Shown piece after piece: positions 24,676-33,189 of a DNA stretch of 33,401 nt (position 1 is the first letter of the stretch; every line of letters starts with the position of its first letter). This stretch comes from an uncultured Gardnerella sp. (GTDB lineage Bacteria > Actinomycetota > Actinomycetes > Actinomycetales > Bifidobacteriaceae), in NCBI GenBank assembly GCA_947254595.1, contig CAMYED010000006.1, positions 1 through 33,401 on the forward strand, written 5' to 3'. The notes beneath the pieces are model-generated. The model saw nothing but the letters and a program-made list of their open reading frames with translations, made no database searches and was not told the DNA's origin. Made by a program: the position numbers and the translations under genes.

Positions 24676-24719
24676 TGAGTCTTGCTAAAAATTACACTGA
24701 GTCTTGCTAAAAATTACAC
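24676..24719. repeat. 22-bp direct duplication upstream of alaS
   Basis: TGAGTCTTGCTAAAAATTACAC occurs twice back to back (24676-24697 and 24698-24719). The second copy ends just before the AAGGAG ribosome site of alaS. A copy-number change would alter the alaS leader length. Confidence 0.75.
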
Positions 24720-24734
24720 AAGGAGTTCGTACGT

Positions 24735-27419
24735 ATGCGCACAGCAGAAATTGCAAAGCGTTATCTTGACTATTTTGCTAAGAATGGTCATATGGTAGTT
24801 CCTTCGGCGTCTCTTATTTCGCCGAACCCGACGACGCTGTTTACTATTGCCGGCATGGTGCCGTTTATTCCTTATTTGCTTGGTGAGCAGACGCCTCCTT
24901 CTCGACGTATGGCTTCGAACCAAAAGTGCGTTCGTACGCTAGATATTGACGAAGTTGGTAAAACCACTCGTCACGGAACCTTCTTCCAAATGGTTGGTAA
25001 CTTCTCCTTCGGTGATTATTTTAAGGAAGAAGCAATCCACTACGCTTGGGAGCTTTTAACTAGTCCGCAAGATAAGGGCGGCTACGGTTTCGATCCAGAA
25101 AAGCTTTGGGTAACCACTTATACGGACGACGACGAAGCTCGCGCAATTTGGAAGAACGAGGGCTTTGATCCAGAACACATGCAAGTTTTCGGCATGGAAG
25201 ATAACTTCTGGACTACCGGCGGCCCTGGTCCTGGCGGCCCATGCTCCGAAATTTACGTTGATCGCGGTCCTAAATATGGTCGTGACGGCGGCCCTGCTGC
25301 CGACGAATCTCGTTTTATTGAGATTTGGGATTTGGTTTTTGAAAACTACCAGGTAGATAACGTCAAGTCTAAAACTGATTTGCATATTGCTGGTGAGCTT
25401 GATCAGAAGAATATTGATACCGGCGCTGGTTTGGAGCGTTTGGCTTATCTTATGCAAGGTAAGGAAAATATTTACGAAACTGACGAAGTTTACCCAGTTA
25501 TTGAAGCGGCAGAAAAGCTTAGTGGCGTAAAGTACGGCGATAATAACGATGCTGATGTGCGTTTCCGCGTTGTGGCAGATCACGTGCGTTCCGCTCTTAT
25601 GATTATGAGCGACGGTGTGCGTCCAAGTAATGTTGGCCGCGGCTACGTGCTTCGTCGTCTTCTTCGTAGAACTGTTCGCGCAATGCGCATGCTTGGCGTG
25701 CAGGATCCAGTTTTGCCAACGCTTTTCCCAGTGTCTAAGTCTGCAATGGAACCAAGCTATCCAGAGCTTAACGATACTTTCCACGAGGTTAGCGAAGCTG
25801 CCTACGGTGAGGAAGATGCTTTCCGTCGCACTCTTGAAAAGGGCACAACTATTCTCGACTTGGCTGTTGAAAAAGCTAAGAAAGAGAAAAAGGACGACCC
25901 TATGGTTGGCGGCGCAGACGCGTTTACTTTGCACGATACTTACGGCTTCCCAATTGAGCTTACTCTTGAGATGGCAGCCGAGCAGGGTGTTAAGGTTGAC
26001 GAGGCTAAGTTCCGCGAGCTTATGAGCGAGCAGAAGGGTCGCGCTCGCGCTGACGCTTTGAAGAAGCGTCATAACGTGGACGTTAGCGTTTACGACGATA
26101 TTAAGAAGGCACTCGAAAAGCCAATCGACTTCCTTGGCTACACGAACTTCTCCAGCCGTTCTAACGTTTTGGCGATTGTTGAAGCTGGTAAGGGTTCTGT
26201 TAAAAGCGTTACCGCTCCTGCAAACGTTGAGGTTATTCTCGATCGCACGCCATTCTACGCTGAGCGCGGCGGCCAGATTGCTGATCAGGGCGAGATTATT
26301 TCCGACGACGGCGCAATTTTGGAAGTTGACGACGTTCAGCGTCCAATCAAGGATTTGATTGTTCACAGCTGCCGTTTGACTGAAGGAACACTTACTGTAG
26401 GCGCTCCTGTGAATACGAATATTGACCAGGTTCGCCGTGCTGCTTTGGCGCGTTCTCACACTGCTACGCACACTCTTCACAAGGCTTTGCGCGAAGAGCT
26501 TGGTCCTCAGGCAACTCAGCGCGGTTCTGTGGTTGATCCAGACCGCTTGCGTTTCGACTTCCAGTGGCCAAAGGCTGTTGAAAAGGATGCGCTTTCCCGC
26601 GTTGAAGCTCGCGTAAACGAGCGTATTCGCGACGATTTGCAGGTTGTTCCTAAGGAAATGCCAATCGACGACGCTTTTAAGCTTGGAGCAATGCACTTGT
26701 TCGGCGAAAAGTACGGCGACGTTGTGCGCGTGGTTGAAATCGGCGACGGTTGGAGCCGCGAGCTTTGCGGTGGTACTCACGCTAAGAGCACCGGAAAGAT
26801 TGGTATGGTAACTATTCTTTCCGAGTCCTCTATTGGCTCTGGCGTACGTCGTATTGACGCACTTTGCGGTGAGGCAGCGTACGAGTATGGCGCTCGCGAG
26901 CACGCTTTGGTTGCTCAACTTGCAGATATGGTGAACGCTCGCCCAGACGAGTTGGCTGAACGTTTGGAATCTTTGCTTAACAAGATGAAGGATTCGGACC
27001 GTAAGCTCGCTGCAGTCTATGAGTCTCAGCTCGCTAATTCCGTTCCAGCTTTAATTGAGGAAGCAAAAGCTGCTGCCGGAAGCGTAAAGTTGGCTGTTAA
27101 GAATGTTGGTAACTTCGGTTCCTTCGAAACGCTTCGTAAGACTGTTCTCGACGTGCGTGCTCGCTTAGGTGAGGATGCTCCTGCAGTAGTAGTGTTGTGC
27201 GGCGTAAACGAGGACGATAAGCCTATGGTTGCGGTTGCAACTAACGAGGCTGCTCGTGGTCTTGGAGCTAAAGCTGGCGACTTAGTTCGCACTGCTTCCA
27301 AGGTTCTCGGCGGCGGTGGTGGCGGCAAGCCGGACTTCGCTCAGGGCGGCGGCACAGACGCTTCTAAGATTGATGAAGCGTTGGAAGCTGTGAAAGCAGA
27401 AGTGGCTAAGCTCGCCTAG
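24735..27419 (+). CDS. alaS: Alanine--tRNA ligase
   Basis: The protein has 894 aa, normal length. The class II catalytic domain occupies about residues 1-250 (GMVPFIPYLLGE, TRHGTFFQMVGNFSFGDYF, WTTGGPGPGGPCSEIYVD). A tRNA-recognition domain follows. The editing domain has the zinc-binding HTATH (near 574) and CGGTH (near 677). The C-Ala/DHHA1 domain ends in GGGGGGKPDFAQGGG. It charges tRNA-Ala and hydrolyses Ser- and Gly-tRNA-Ala. ATG follows AAGGAG. ruvX follows after 57 bp. Confidence 0.96.
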   Translation: MRTAEIAKRYLDYFAKNGHMVVPSASLISPNPTTLFTIAGMVPFIPYLLGEQTPPSRRMASNQKCVRTLDIDEVGKTTRHGTFFQMVGNFSFGDYFKEEAIHYAWELLTSPQDKGGYGFDPEKLWVTTYTDDDEARAIWKNEGFDPEHMQVFGMEDNFWTTGGPGPGGPCSEIYVDRGPKYGRDGGPAADESRFIEIWDLVFENYQVDNVKSKTDLHIAGELDQKNIDTGAGLERLAYLMQGKENIYETDEVYPVIEAAEKLSGVKYGDNNDADVRFRVVADHVRSALMIMSDGVRPSNVGRGYVLRRLLRRTVRAMRMLGVQDPVLPTLFPVSKSAMEPSYPELNDTFHEVSEAAYGEEDAFRRTLEKGTTILDLAVEKAKKEKKDDPMVGGADAFTLHDTYGFPIELTLEMAAEQGVKVDEAKFRELMSEQKGRARADALKKRHNVDVSVYDDIKKALEKPIDFLGYTNFSSRSNVLAIVEAGKGSVKSVTAPANVEVILDRTPFYAERGGQIADQGEIISDDGAILEVDDVQRPIKDLIVHSCRLTEGTLTVGAPVNTNIDQVRRAALARSHTATHTLHKALREELGPQATQRGSVVDPDRLRFDFQWPKAVEKDALSRVEARVNERIRDDLQVVPKEMPIDDAFKLGAMHLFGEKYGDVVRVVEIGDGWSRELCGGTHAKSTGKIGMVTILSESSIGSGVRRIDALCGEAAYEYGAREHALVAQLADMVNARPDELAERLESLLNKMKDSDRKLAAVYESQLANSVPALIEEAKAAAGSVKLAVKNVGNFGSFETLRKTVLDVRARLGEDAPAVVVLCGVNEDDKPMVAVATNEAARGLGAKAGDLVRTASKVLGGGGGGKPDFAQGGGTDASKIDEALEAVKAEVAKLA

Positions 27420-27476
27420 CGCGAGGTATCCGCTTAAAATAAAACGAAATAATCTCTACCAAAAGCAGCACGAAAC

Positions 27477-27941
27477 ATGGTGTGGTTAGGTATTGATTTA
27501 GGTGAGGCCAGGGTCGGACTTGCGCTTTCCGACCCTGAGCTTACTTTTGCGCATCCAATCGGGAATGTGCAAGTTTTTGGGGATTCTTTTAGAGCTATTG
27601 ACGAAGTTATGAATCTAATCGAAGAAAATCAAGTTAGCCGCGTCGTAATAGGTTTGCCGCTGCAGCTTGACGGTTCTGAAGGAAAGTCTGCGAAAAAAGC
27701 GCGACGTTGGGGAAAAAATTTAGAAAAACGAATTAAATCAGCTTATAGTGACGGAGAATGGGGTCTTTCGTACATTCCAGAAATTGTGTGGAAAGATGAG
27801 CGTTTAACAACGGTAAGTGCTCATAAGCAACTTTTACAAGCTGATTTTTCTACTAGTAAGCATCGTCCAATGGTGGATCAGCAGTCGGCGGTGCTTATTT
27901 TGCAGTCGGCTATTGACGCGAATAATATTGGAAAATCTTAA
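27477..27941 (+). CDS. ruvX: Putative pre-16S rRNA nuclease (YqgF/RuvX)
   Basis: The protein has 154 aa and an RNase H-like fold. The conserved acidic residues are in LGIDLGEARVGLALSD and DERLTT, and DQQSAVLILQSAID lies near the end. GLPLQLDGSEGKSAKKAR is typical of the family. It processes the 5' end of 16S rRNA, with an older proposal of a Holliday junction role. The ATG at 27477 has a weak ribosome site. The order alaS, ruvX, mltG is conserved in Actinobacteria. Confidence 0.9.
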   Translation: MVWLGIDLGEARVGLALSDPELTFAHPIGNVQVFGDSFRAIDEVMNLIEENQVSRVVIGLPLQLDGSEGKSAKKARRWGKNLEKRIKSAYSDGEWGLSYIPEIVWKDERLTTVSAHKQLLQADFSTSKHRPMVDQQSAVLILQSAIDANNIGKS

Positions 27942-28000
27942 AATAGTTAGATAGTTTTAATAGAATAAGTAAGACGTTAAGAGTAGATGAGGAGTGTCAA

Positions 28001-29194
28001 ATGTCGGACAATTTTGACGAATTTTTTGATAGTCATGCAAAATGGACTGAGCATGATGATTCTTCGTCTACTTCTAAAGATTCAGATTCCGGTTCAGGTT
28101 CCGGTTCTTCTGGAAAATCTCGTAGGCGCGCTAAAGCTCGTCTTGCTGCAAAAAAACGCAAGCGTAGAGCGAAAGCAGTTTTAGCAATACTGCTCGTAAT
28201 GGTGCTATGCGTCGTTTGCTATGTTGGTTATAGTGCTGTTCGCGAGTGGCGTTTGTCGCAGAATAGCGAAACAGTTGCGGATTGGCCGGGACCTGGTTTT
28301 GGGGCCGTTGAGTTTACTGTTGACACCGGCGAAGGTGCTATTACAATCGCCGAGAAGTTAGTTAAAGCGAATATTGTAAAATCTCAAGCCGCTTTTACTT
28401 CGGCCGTTTCTGCAAACAATAAGATTTTGTACCCGGGCGTTTACGTGTTAAAAAAGCACATGGCTGCTATTGACGTTGTTAATATTCTTTCCGACCAAAC
28501 TAAAGCAGGAGGTTTCCTAGACGTTCGCGCAGGAGAACACGCGTCGGAAATCTTGCAGCGCGCTTCAACGCTTTCTGGAATAAGCGTAGACAAGTTTAAG
28601 GCAGCTTTAGCAAACGACGCGTCTGGTATTCTTCCTCCCGAAGCTAAAGGCAGCGTTGAAGGCTGGTTTGAGCCTGGAGTTTATAACGTAAAGTCTATGA
28701 AAAGTGCGGAAGCTATTCTTTCGGCAATGGTAAGTAAGCGAATTGCTAAACTGGACGCTCTTGGCATTCCTAAAGGTAAGGATCGCGAAAAAGCTTTAAT
28801 CATGGCCTCAATTGCCGAAGCGGAAGTGAATAGCAAAGAGTATTACGGCAAGGTTATTCGCGTAATACTAAACCGTTTGGCAAAAAATATGCCTCTTGGA
28901 ATGGACTCTACTGTGGGCTACGGAGCGGGCGTAAAACCAATAAAACTTACGCAAGCAATGCTTGATGATGCGAATAATATTTACAATACGCGCATTCACA
29001 AGGGCTTAACTCCTACTCCTATTGGCATTGCTGGAGATAACGCCTTACTTGCCACTCTTAAGCCGCAAGATGGGCCGTGGATTTACTTCGTTACTACGAA
29101 TCTTAAGACTGGCGAAACGAAGTTTACGGACAACGTTAAAGAATTTATGAAATTCCGCGACGAGTACAAGCGCAACAATCCTGAAGGCAACTAA
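28001..29194 (+). CDS. mltG: Endolytic murein transglycosylase MltG
   Basis: The protein has 397 aa. A Ser/Asp/Lys/Arg-rich cytoplasmic segment (1-62, with an SGSGSGSS stretch) precedes one membrane helix (VLAILLVMVLCVVCYVGY, about 60-78). The extracellular YceG domain follows. The catalytic Glu is in IMASIAEAEV, followed by VIRVILNRLAKNMPLGMDSTVGYG and YNTRIHKGLTPTPIGIAG. It cuts nascent glycan strands and sets their length. ATG follows GAGGAG. Downstream is T-rich sequence, then repeat copy C, where aroE might be expected. Confidence 0.92.
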   Translation: MSDNFDEFFDSHAKWTEHDDSSSTSKDSDSGSGSGSSGKSRRRAKARLAAKKRKRRAKAVLAILLVMVLCVVCYVGYSAVREWRLSQNSETVADWPGPGFGAVEFTVDTGEGAITIAEKLVKANIVKSQAAFTSAVSANNKILYPGVYVLKKHMAAIDVVNILSDQTKAGGFLDVRAGEHASEILQRASTLSGISVDKFKAALANDASGILPPEAKGSVEGWFEPGVYNVKSMKSAEAILSAMVSKRIAKLDALGIPKGKDREKALIMASIAEAEVNSKEYYGKVIRVILNRLAKNMPLGMDSTVGYGAGVKPIKLTQAMLDDANNIYNTRIHKGLTPTPIGIAGDNALLATLKPQDGPWIYFVTTNLKTGETKFTDNVKEFMKFRDEYKRNNPEGN

Positions 29195-29224
29195 AATAAA
29201 TATTATTTTTTGGTTTTTATTTGG

Positions 29225-29603
29225 TGTGGCGCGAGTTTTTGTTTTCGAGATTCTTGAGTATCGTCTATGAGTTTTGTAACTGATTTAGTTTTTCGGTTTT
29301 GACGAGGCTAGAAAATTTGTGTTTGCGCACGTCCCGTCCTTCGGGCGCTCTGGCTGTTAAAGACGCTTATTGTGTTCGCCTTTCTTTAAGAATGTAGCTT
29401 CTCAGTCCTCTTTTAGTGCTGAACACAATTTTTCCAGCCTCTCAACATACTAACCGCCAACACAAAACTCATAGACTCGTTAAGCTAGTTACGAAAGTGC
29501 GTGGTTTACTAAGTGCAACTAAAGTCGCACAATTAAACTGCGGGTGGGTGCAACTAATTGCTTTAGCACCCAATCAGTGAGAAAAATCTCAAATCTTACC
29601 ACA
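29225..29603. repeat. Nested-hairpin intergenic element, copy C
   Basis: It is bounded by TGTGG (29225-29229) and CCACA (29599-29603). The conserved core (about 29326-29420) matches copy B: GCACGTCCCGTCCTTCGGGC, TGTGTTCGCCTTTCTT and CAGTCCTCTTTTAGTGCT. It is enclosed by a different stem: GAGGCTAGAAAATTTGTGTT (29304-29323) pairs with AACACAATTTTTCCAGCCTC (29422-29441) at 18 of 20 positions. A further perfect 15-bp pair lies outside it (29263-29277 with 29462-29476). It ends in GAGAAAAATCTCAAATCTTA, shared with copies A and B. No gene is seen in 29195-29718. Confidence 0.65.
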
Positions 29604-29718
29604 CAAATATCCACACGACTGAATGATGCAAAATTAAACTATTAAATAAAATTTAGCTTTTAACCACATATATGTGTTTAGGTTGCAAAAGTTTTGCAAG
29701 TTTTCGTAGTCTGCTTTA

Positions 29719-30225
29719 ATGAGGCAATTAATTATTACGATAATATCGGCGCTACCAACGCTTGTGTGCTTAATTTCAGTTTGCGTAACGGATATAAGAA
29801 GTCGCATAGTGCCAAGACTTTGGGTTGTTATTGCAGGAATTTTTCAATCTTTTGCGAATCTTATATATTCGATTATTTTGTTTAGAAATATTAGCGTGCT
29901 TATTTTCGGCTGTATTTCTTGCGTATTTGTTTTTGTAATTTATTGGATTATGCGAAAACTCACTCCAACAAATTCTATTGGCTTCGGAGATGTTACGAGT
30001 GCGTCAATGATCGCACAAGCATTGGTATTATTCGGATTTGACTGCTTAATTTACTGGTTTGCTTTAGTTGGAGCAGTTGGCTTAGTTTGGCTTTTTCTAT
30101 GGAAAATTTACTGCAAAATCCGCATGCCAACTAACGCATCAATACCATTCGTGCCAGTAGAAGCAATATCTGCAATACTTGCAGCATTTCTGTCAGTAAC
30201 AACCCACTCAATACTTGGTGGTTAG
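29719..30225 (+). CDS. A24-family prepilin peptidase-like protein
   Basis: The protein has 168 aa with about five or six membrane helices. The two catalytic aspartates of type IV prepilin peptidases are recognisable: the first in CVTDIRSRIVPR and the second in NSIGFGDVTSAS. The N-terminal methylase zinc domain is absent, as in the short TadV-like form. It would cleave leader peptides of Flp/type IV-like pilins; no pilin genes are in this window. In Actinobacteria a gene of this type often sits beside aroC. The ATG lacks a clear ribosome site. Confidence 0.8.
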   Translation: MRQLIITIISALPTLVCLISVCVTDIRSRIVPRLWVVIAGIFQSFANLIYSIILFRNISVLIFGCISCVFVFVIYWIMRKLTPTNSIGFGDVTSASMIAQALVLFGFDCLIYWFALVGAVGLVWLFLWKIYCKIRMPTNASIPFVPVEAISAILAAFLSVTTHSILGG

Positions 30226-30273
30226 TAGAGTAATGTATTTGTACGCGTAAATTCGTAAGGAATGGAGAGTAGC

Positions 30274-31461
30274 ATGCTTAGATGGCAAACGGCTGGGGAA
30301 TCTCATGGTGAAGCGTTAGTTGCCATGATTGAGGGTTTGCCGGCTGGCGTGCAGATTAGTAGCGAAGATGTGGTTGCGGCTCTTGCTCGCCGTCGTCTTG
30401 GCTACGGTCGCGGCGCGCGAATGAAGTTTGAGCAAGATAAAGTGCGTCTTTTAACTGGCGTTCGTCATGGCGTGACTCTTGGATCGCCGATTGCTGTAGA
30501 GATTGCGAATACGGAGTGGCCGAAGTGGGCGGAAGTGATGAGCGCGGACGCGTTGGATCATGATTTGCCGAAAGAAGGCCGAAATGCGACGCTTTCTAGG
30601 CCGCGTCCGGGGCACGCTGATTTAACTGGCATGCGCAAGTACGGTTTTGATGATGCTCGCGAGGTTTTGGAGCGTTCGAGTGCTAGGGAAACGGCTTCGC
30701 GCGTTGCTTTGGGCGCGATTGCGGCCGCGTTTTTGGAGCAGGCTTTTGGTGTGCGCACTGTTGCGCATGTTGTTGGAATTGGCGGCGAATATGCCAACAA
30801 AAGTTTAGATTTACCAACTCCTGACGATGTTGCGGCTTTGGACGCTTCTCCGGTTCGCACTTTAGACAAAGACGCGGAAGTGCGTATGATGGCTCGAATT
30901 GACGAAGCGAAAGCAAATGCGGACACTTTAGGCGGAGTGGTGGAAGTGCTTGCTTACGACATGCCGGCTGGTGTTGGAACGTACGTTGAGTCAGATCGTC
31001 GTTTGGATGCGGCTTTGGCTAGCGCGATTATGGGAATCCAGGCTATTAAAGGCGTTGAAATTGGCGACGGTTTTGCAGAGGCGGATCGCCCAGGCTCGGC
31101 TGCGCACGACGAAATCGTAACAAGCGAAAGCGGCAAAATTACGCGCCTAACTAATCGCGCGGGTGGTATTGAAGGCGGAATGTCGAACGGCGAAATTATT
31201 CGCGTACGCGCTGCAATGAAGCCGATTCCGTCTATTCCGCGCGCTTTGCGCACGGTGGACGTGCTTACTGGCGAGCCGGCTCAAGCTATTAACCAGCGTT
31301 CTGATTTTACTGCTGTTCCGGCGGCTTCTGTAGTTGCGGAAGCTATGGTAAGGATTACTTTAGCGAAGTACGCTTTGGAAAAGTTTGGTGGGGATTCTTT
31401 GCAAGAAACGCGCCGCAATGCTGAATCTTACGTAGCTTCTTGGCCGGAGTATATGAAATGA
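30274..31461 (+). CDS. aroC: Chorismate synthase
   Basis: The protein has 395 aa from the ATG at 30274, which GGAGAG precedes; the in-frame ATG at 30262 lies upstream of that site. It makes chorismate from EPSP using reduced FMN. Family signatures are visible: LRWQTAGESHGEAL at the start, then RRRLGYGRGARM, RPRPGHADLTGMRKYGF, ARETASRVALGAIA and QRSDFTAVPAASVV. Its stop overlaps the aroKB start (ATGA), so the two are translationally coupled. Confidence 0.95.
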   Translation: MLRWQTAGESHGEALVAMIEGLPAGVQISSEDVVAALARRRLGYGRGARMKFEQDKVRLLTGVRHGVTLGSPIAVEIANTEWPKWAEVMSADALDHDLPKEGRNATLSRPRPGHADLTGMRKYGFDDAREVLERSSARETASRVALGAIAAAFLEQAFGVRTVAHVVGIGGEYANKSLDLPTPDDVAALDASPVRTLDKDAEVRMMARIDEAKANADTLGGVVEVLAYDMPAGVGTYVESDRRLDAALASAIMGIQAIKGVEIGDGFAEADRPGSAAHDEIVTSESGKITRLTNRAGGIEGGMSNGEIIRVRAAMKPIPSIPRALRTVDVLTGEPAQAINQRSDFTAVPAASVVAEAMVRITLAKYALEKFGGDSLQETRRNAESYVASWPEYMK

Positions 31462-33164
31462 GCGGTACTAAACTTCCGTTAGCTGTTCCGTTAGCTGTTC
31501 CGTTAGCTGTTCCGTTAGCCGTTATAATCGGCATGCCGGCAGCTGGAAAATCGCGAGTTGGCCGCGAAGTTGCGCATATTATGCATCTTCCTTTTTACGA
31601 TACAGACGCAATAATTGAGCAAAATATTGATATGCCGATTCCGCAATATTTTGAGCAGTATGGTCAGGAAGCTTTTCGTCAAATAGAAGCGCGCACTGTT
31701 AAGGACGTAATTTTTGGAAGCAATGCTGAAAAAAGTATTGTGTCTCTTGGCGGCGGCGCTCCTATTCGTGAGGAAACGCAGGAAGTTTTGCAAGAGTACA
31801 TGCGTTTGGGTGGACGCGTTGTTTATTTGCAGGCGAATGCTCAAGAGGCAATTGAGCGTGCGAGCTGGAGTAGTAATCGTCCTATGCTAATTGGCGATGG
31901 TGCTGAAAAACGCTGGATGAAATTATTTGAGCAGCGAGACCCAATTTTTCGAAAAGTGTCGAATATTCACATGCCAACTAAAGGTTCGACTCCTTGCATG
32001 GCTGCAGAAAAATTAAGGAATATGATTATGCAACGTATTGTGCACGTAACGGGAGAGGCAATTGAGCCTTATGATGTTCGCATTGGTGACGGTGCAATGC
32101 AACTTTTGCCGCAAATGCTTGGAAATAATCCGGTTCGTGTGGCTCTTGTACACACGCAGCCGGTTCAGCGCCACAGCGATAAAGCACGCGCGATTTTGCG
32201 TCAAGCGGGTTATGAAGTTTTTGACATGCTAATTCCGGACGCGGAAGCTGGAAAAACTATTCAAGTTGCGAGCGGAATTTGGGCGCGACTAGGTGAAGCT
32301 GGTTTTACTAGGTCCGACGCAATCGTTGGCTTAGGTGGCGGAGCCGCAACGGATTTGGCTGGTTTTGTTGCTGCAACTTGGATGCGCGGAATACGTTACG
32401 TAAACTGCCCAACTTCGCTTCTTGCAATGGTTGACGCTTCTACGGGCGGAAAAACTGGTATTAATACGGATGCTGGAAAGAATCTAGTCGGCAGCTTTTA
32501 CACTCCGGCTGGCGTTTTAGCTGACACCTCTACTCTTTGCACTCTTCCTAACGATATTCTTATTGAAGGCTTGGGAGAGGTTGCAAAATCTGGTTTTATT
32601 AGCGACGGCGAAATTTTGAAGATTCTTAGCGATACCAATAACGCTAGGCTTTTGCGTGAATTTAATGGGGATGATTTAGAAAATAATAACGAACTTCACG
32701 AGCTGCTTGTGGAGCTTATTGAGCGCACGGTTAAAGTAAAAGCGTATCATGTTTCGAGCGACTTAAAAGAGCAGGGTTTGCGCGAGTTTTTGAATTATGG
32801 GCATACGCTTGGCCACGCAATTGAGCAGATTGAACACTTCCACTGGCGTCACGGAAACGCTGTGGCTGTTGGAATGGTTTTTGCGGCGGAGCTTGCGAAA
32901 ATTTTGGGATATTTGGATGCGGAAGATGTTGCGTACCATCGTTCGCTTTTGGATTCGCTCGGATTGCCGACTTCGTGGGAGTTTGTGCAAGATTCGGATA
33001 CTGCTTTTGAGTGCGTGCTTAATCTTATGCATCGCGATAAAAAGGCGCGCGGCAACATGCTACGTTTCGTAATTTTGGATGGTATTTCAAATCCTATTCA
33101 TCTTGACAATCCGCCTATTGAAGCGGTTCGGGAAGCTTTTAGGCGCGTTTATAAGCAAAAATAA
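31458..33164 (+). CDS. aroKB: Bifunctional shikimate kinase / 3-dehydroquinate synthase
   Basis: The protein has 568 aa. The N-terminal shikimate kinase part has a P-loop (GMPAAGKS) and shikimate-binding FYDTDAIIE and LGGGAPIRE. The dehydroquinate synthase part starts near residue 200, with VGLGGGAATDLAGFVAATWM, CPTSLLAMVDASTGGKTGIN and the zinc-binding region ending in FLNYGHTLGHAIE and HGNAVAVGM. The AroK-AroB fusion is, to my knowledge, usual in bifidobacteria. It overlaps aroC by 4 bp. A 12-bp repeat puts four PLAV units directly before the P-loop strand. It catalyses steps 2 and 5 of the shikimate route. Confidence 0.94.
   Translation: MSGTKLPLAVPLAVPLAVPLAVIIGMPAAGKSRVGREVAHIMHLPFYDTDAIIEQNIDMPIPQYFEQYGQEAFRQIEARTVKDVIFGSNAEKSIVSLGGGAPIREETQEVLQEYMRLGGRVVYLQANAQEAIERASWSSNRPMLIGDGAEKRWMKLFEQRDPIFRKVSNIHMPTKGSTPCMAAEKLRNMIMQRIVHVTGEAIEPYDVRIGDGAMQLLPQMLGNNPVRVALVHTQPVQRHSDKARAILRQAGYEVFDMLIPDAEAGKTIQVASGIWARLGEAGFTRSDAIVGLGGGAATDLAGFVAATWMRGIRYVNCPTSLLAMVDASTGGKTGINTDAGKNLVGSFYTPAGVLADTSTLCTLPNDILIEGLGEVAKSGFISDGEILKILSDTNNARLLREFNGDDLENNNELHELLVELIERTVKVKAYHVSSDLKEQGLREFLNYGHTLGHAIEQIEHFHWRHGNAVAVGMVFAAELAKILGYLDAEDVAYHRSLLDSLGLPTSWEFVQDSDTAFECVLNLMHRDKKARGNMLRFVILDGISNPIHLDNPPIEAVREAFRRVYKQK
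31476..31523 (+). repeat. 12-bp coding tandem repeat at the start of aroKB
   Basis: There are four 12-bp units (CCGTTAGCTGTT three times, then CCGTTAGCCGTT), coding PLAV each. They start 18 bp after the ATG and run into the first beta strand of the kinase domain. Copy number changes preserve frame. Confidence 0.85.
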
Positions 33165-33189
33165 TTAACTTGAGAGGCAATTGGCAATT

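Noticed and set aside
25056..26918. A 620-residue open frame antisense to alaS
   Set aside because: It lies wholly over a certain gene. Its composition reflects the reverse reading of biased codons, and no domain or ribosome site is visible.
31458..33164. aroK and aroB fused by a sequencing error
   Set aside because: Both domains are complete and in frame with a normal linker, and this fusion is, to my knowledge, usual in bifidobacteria.
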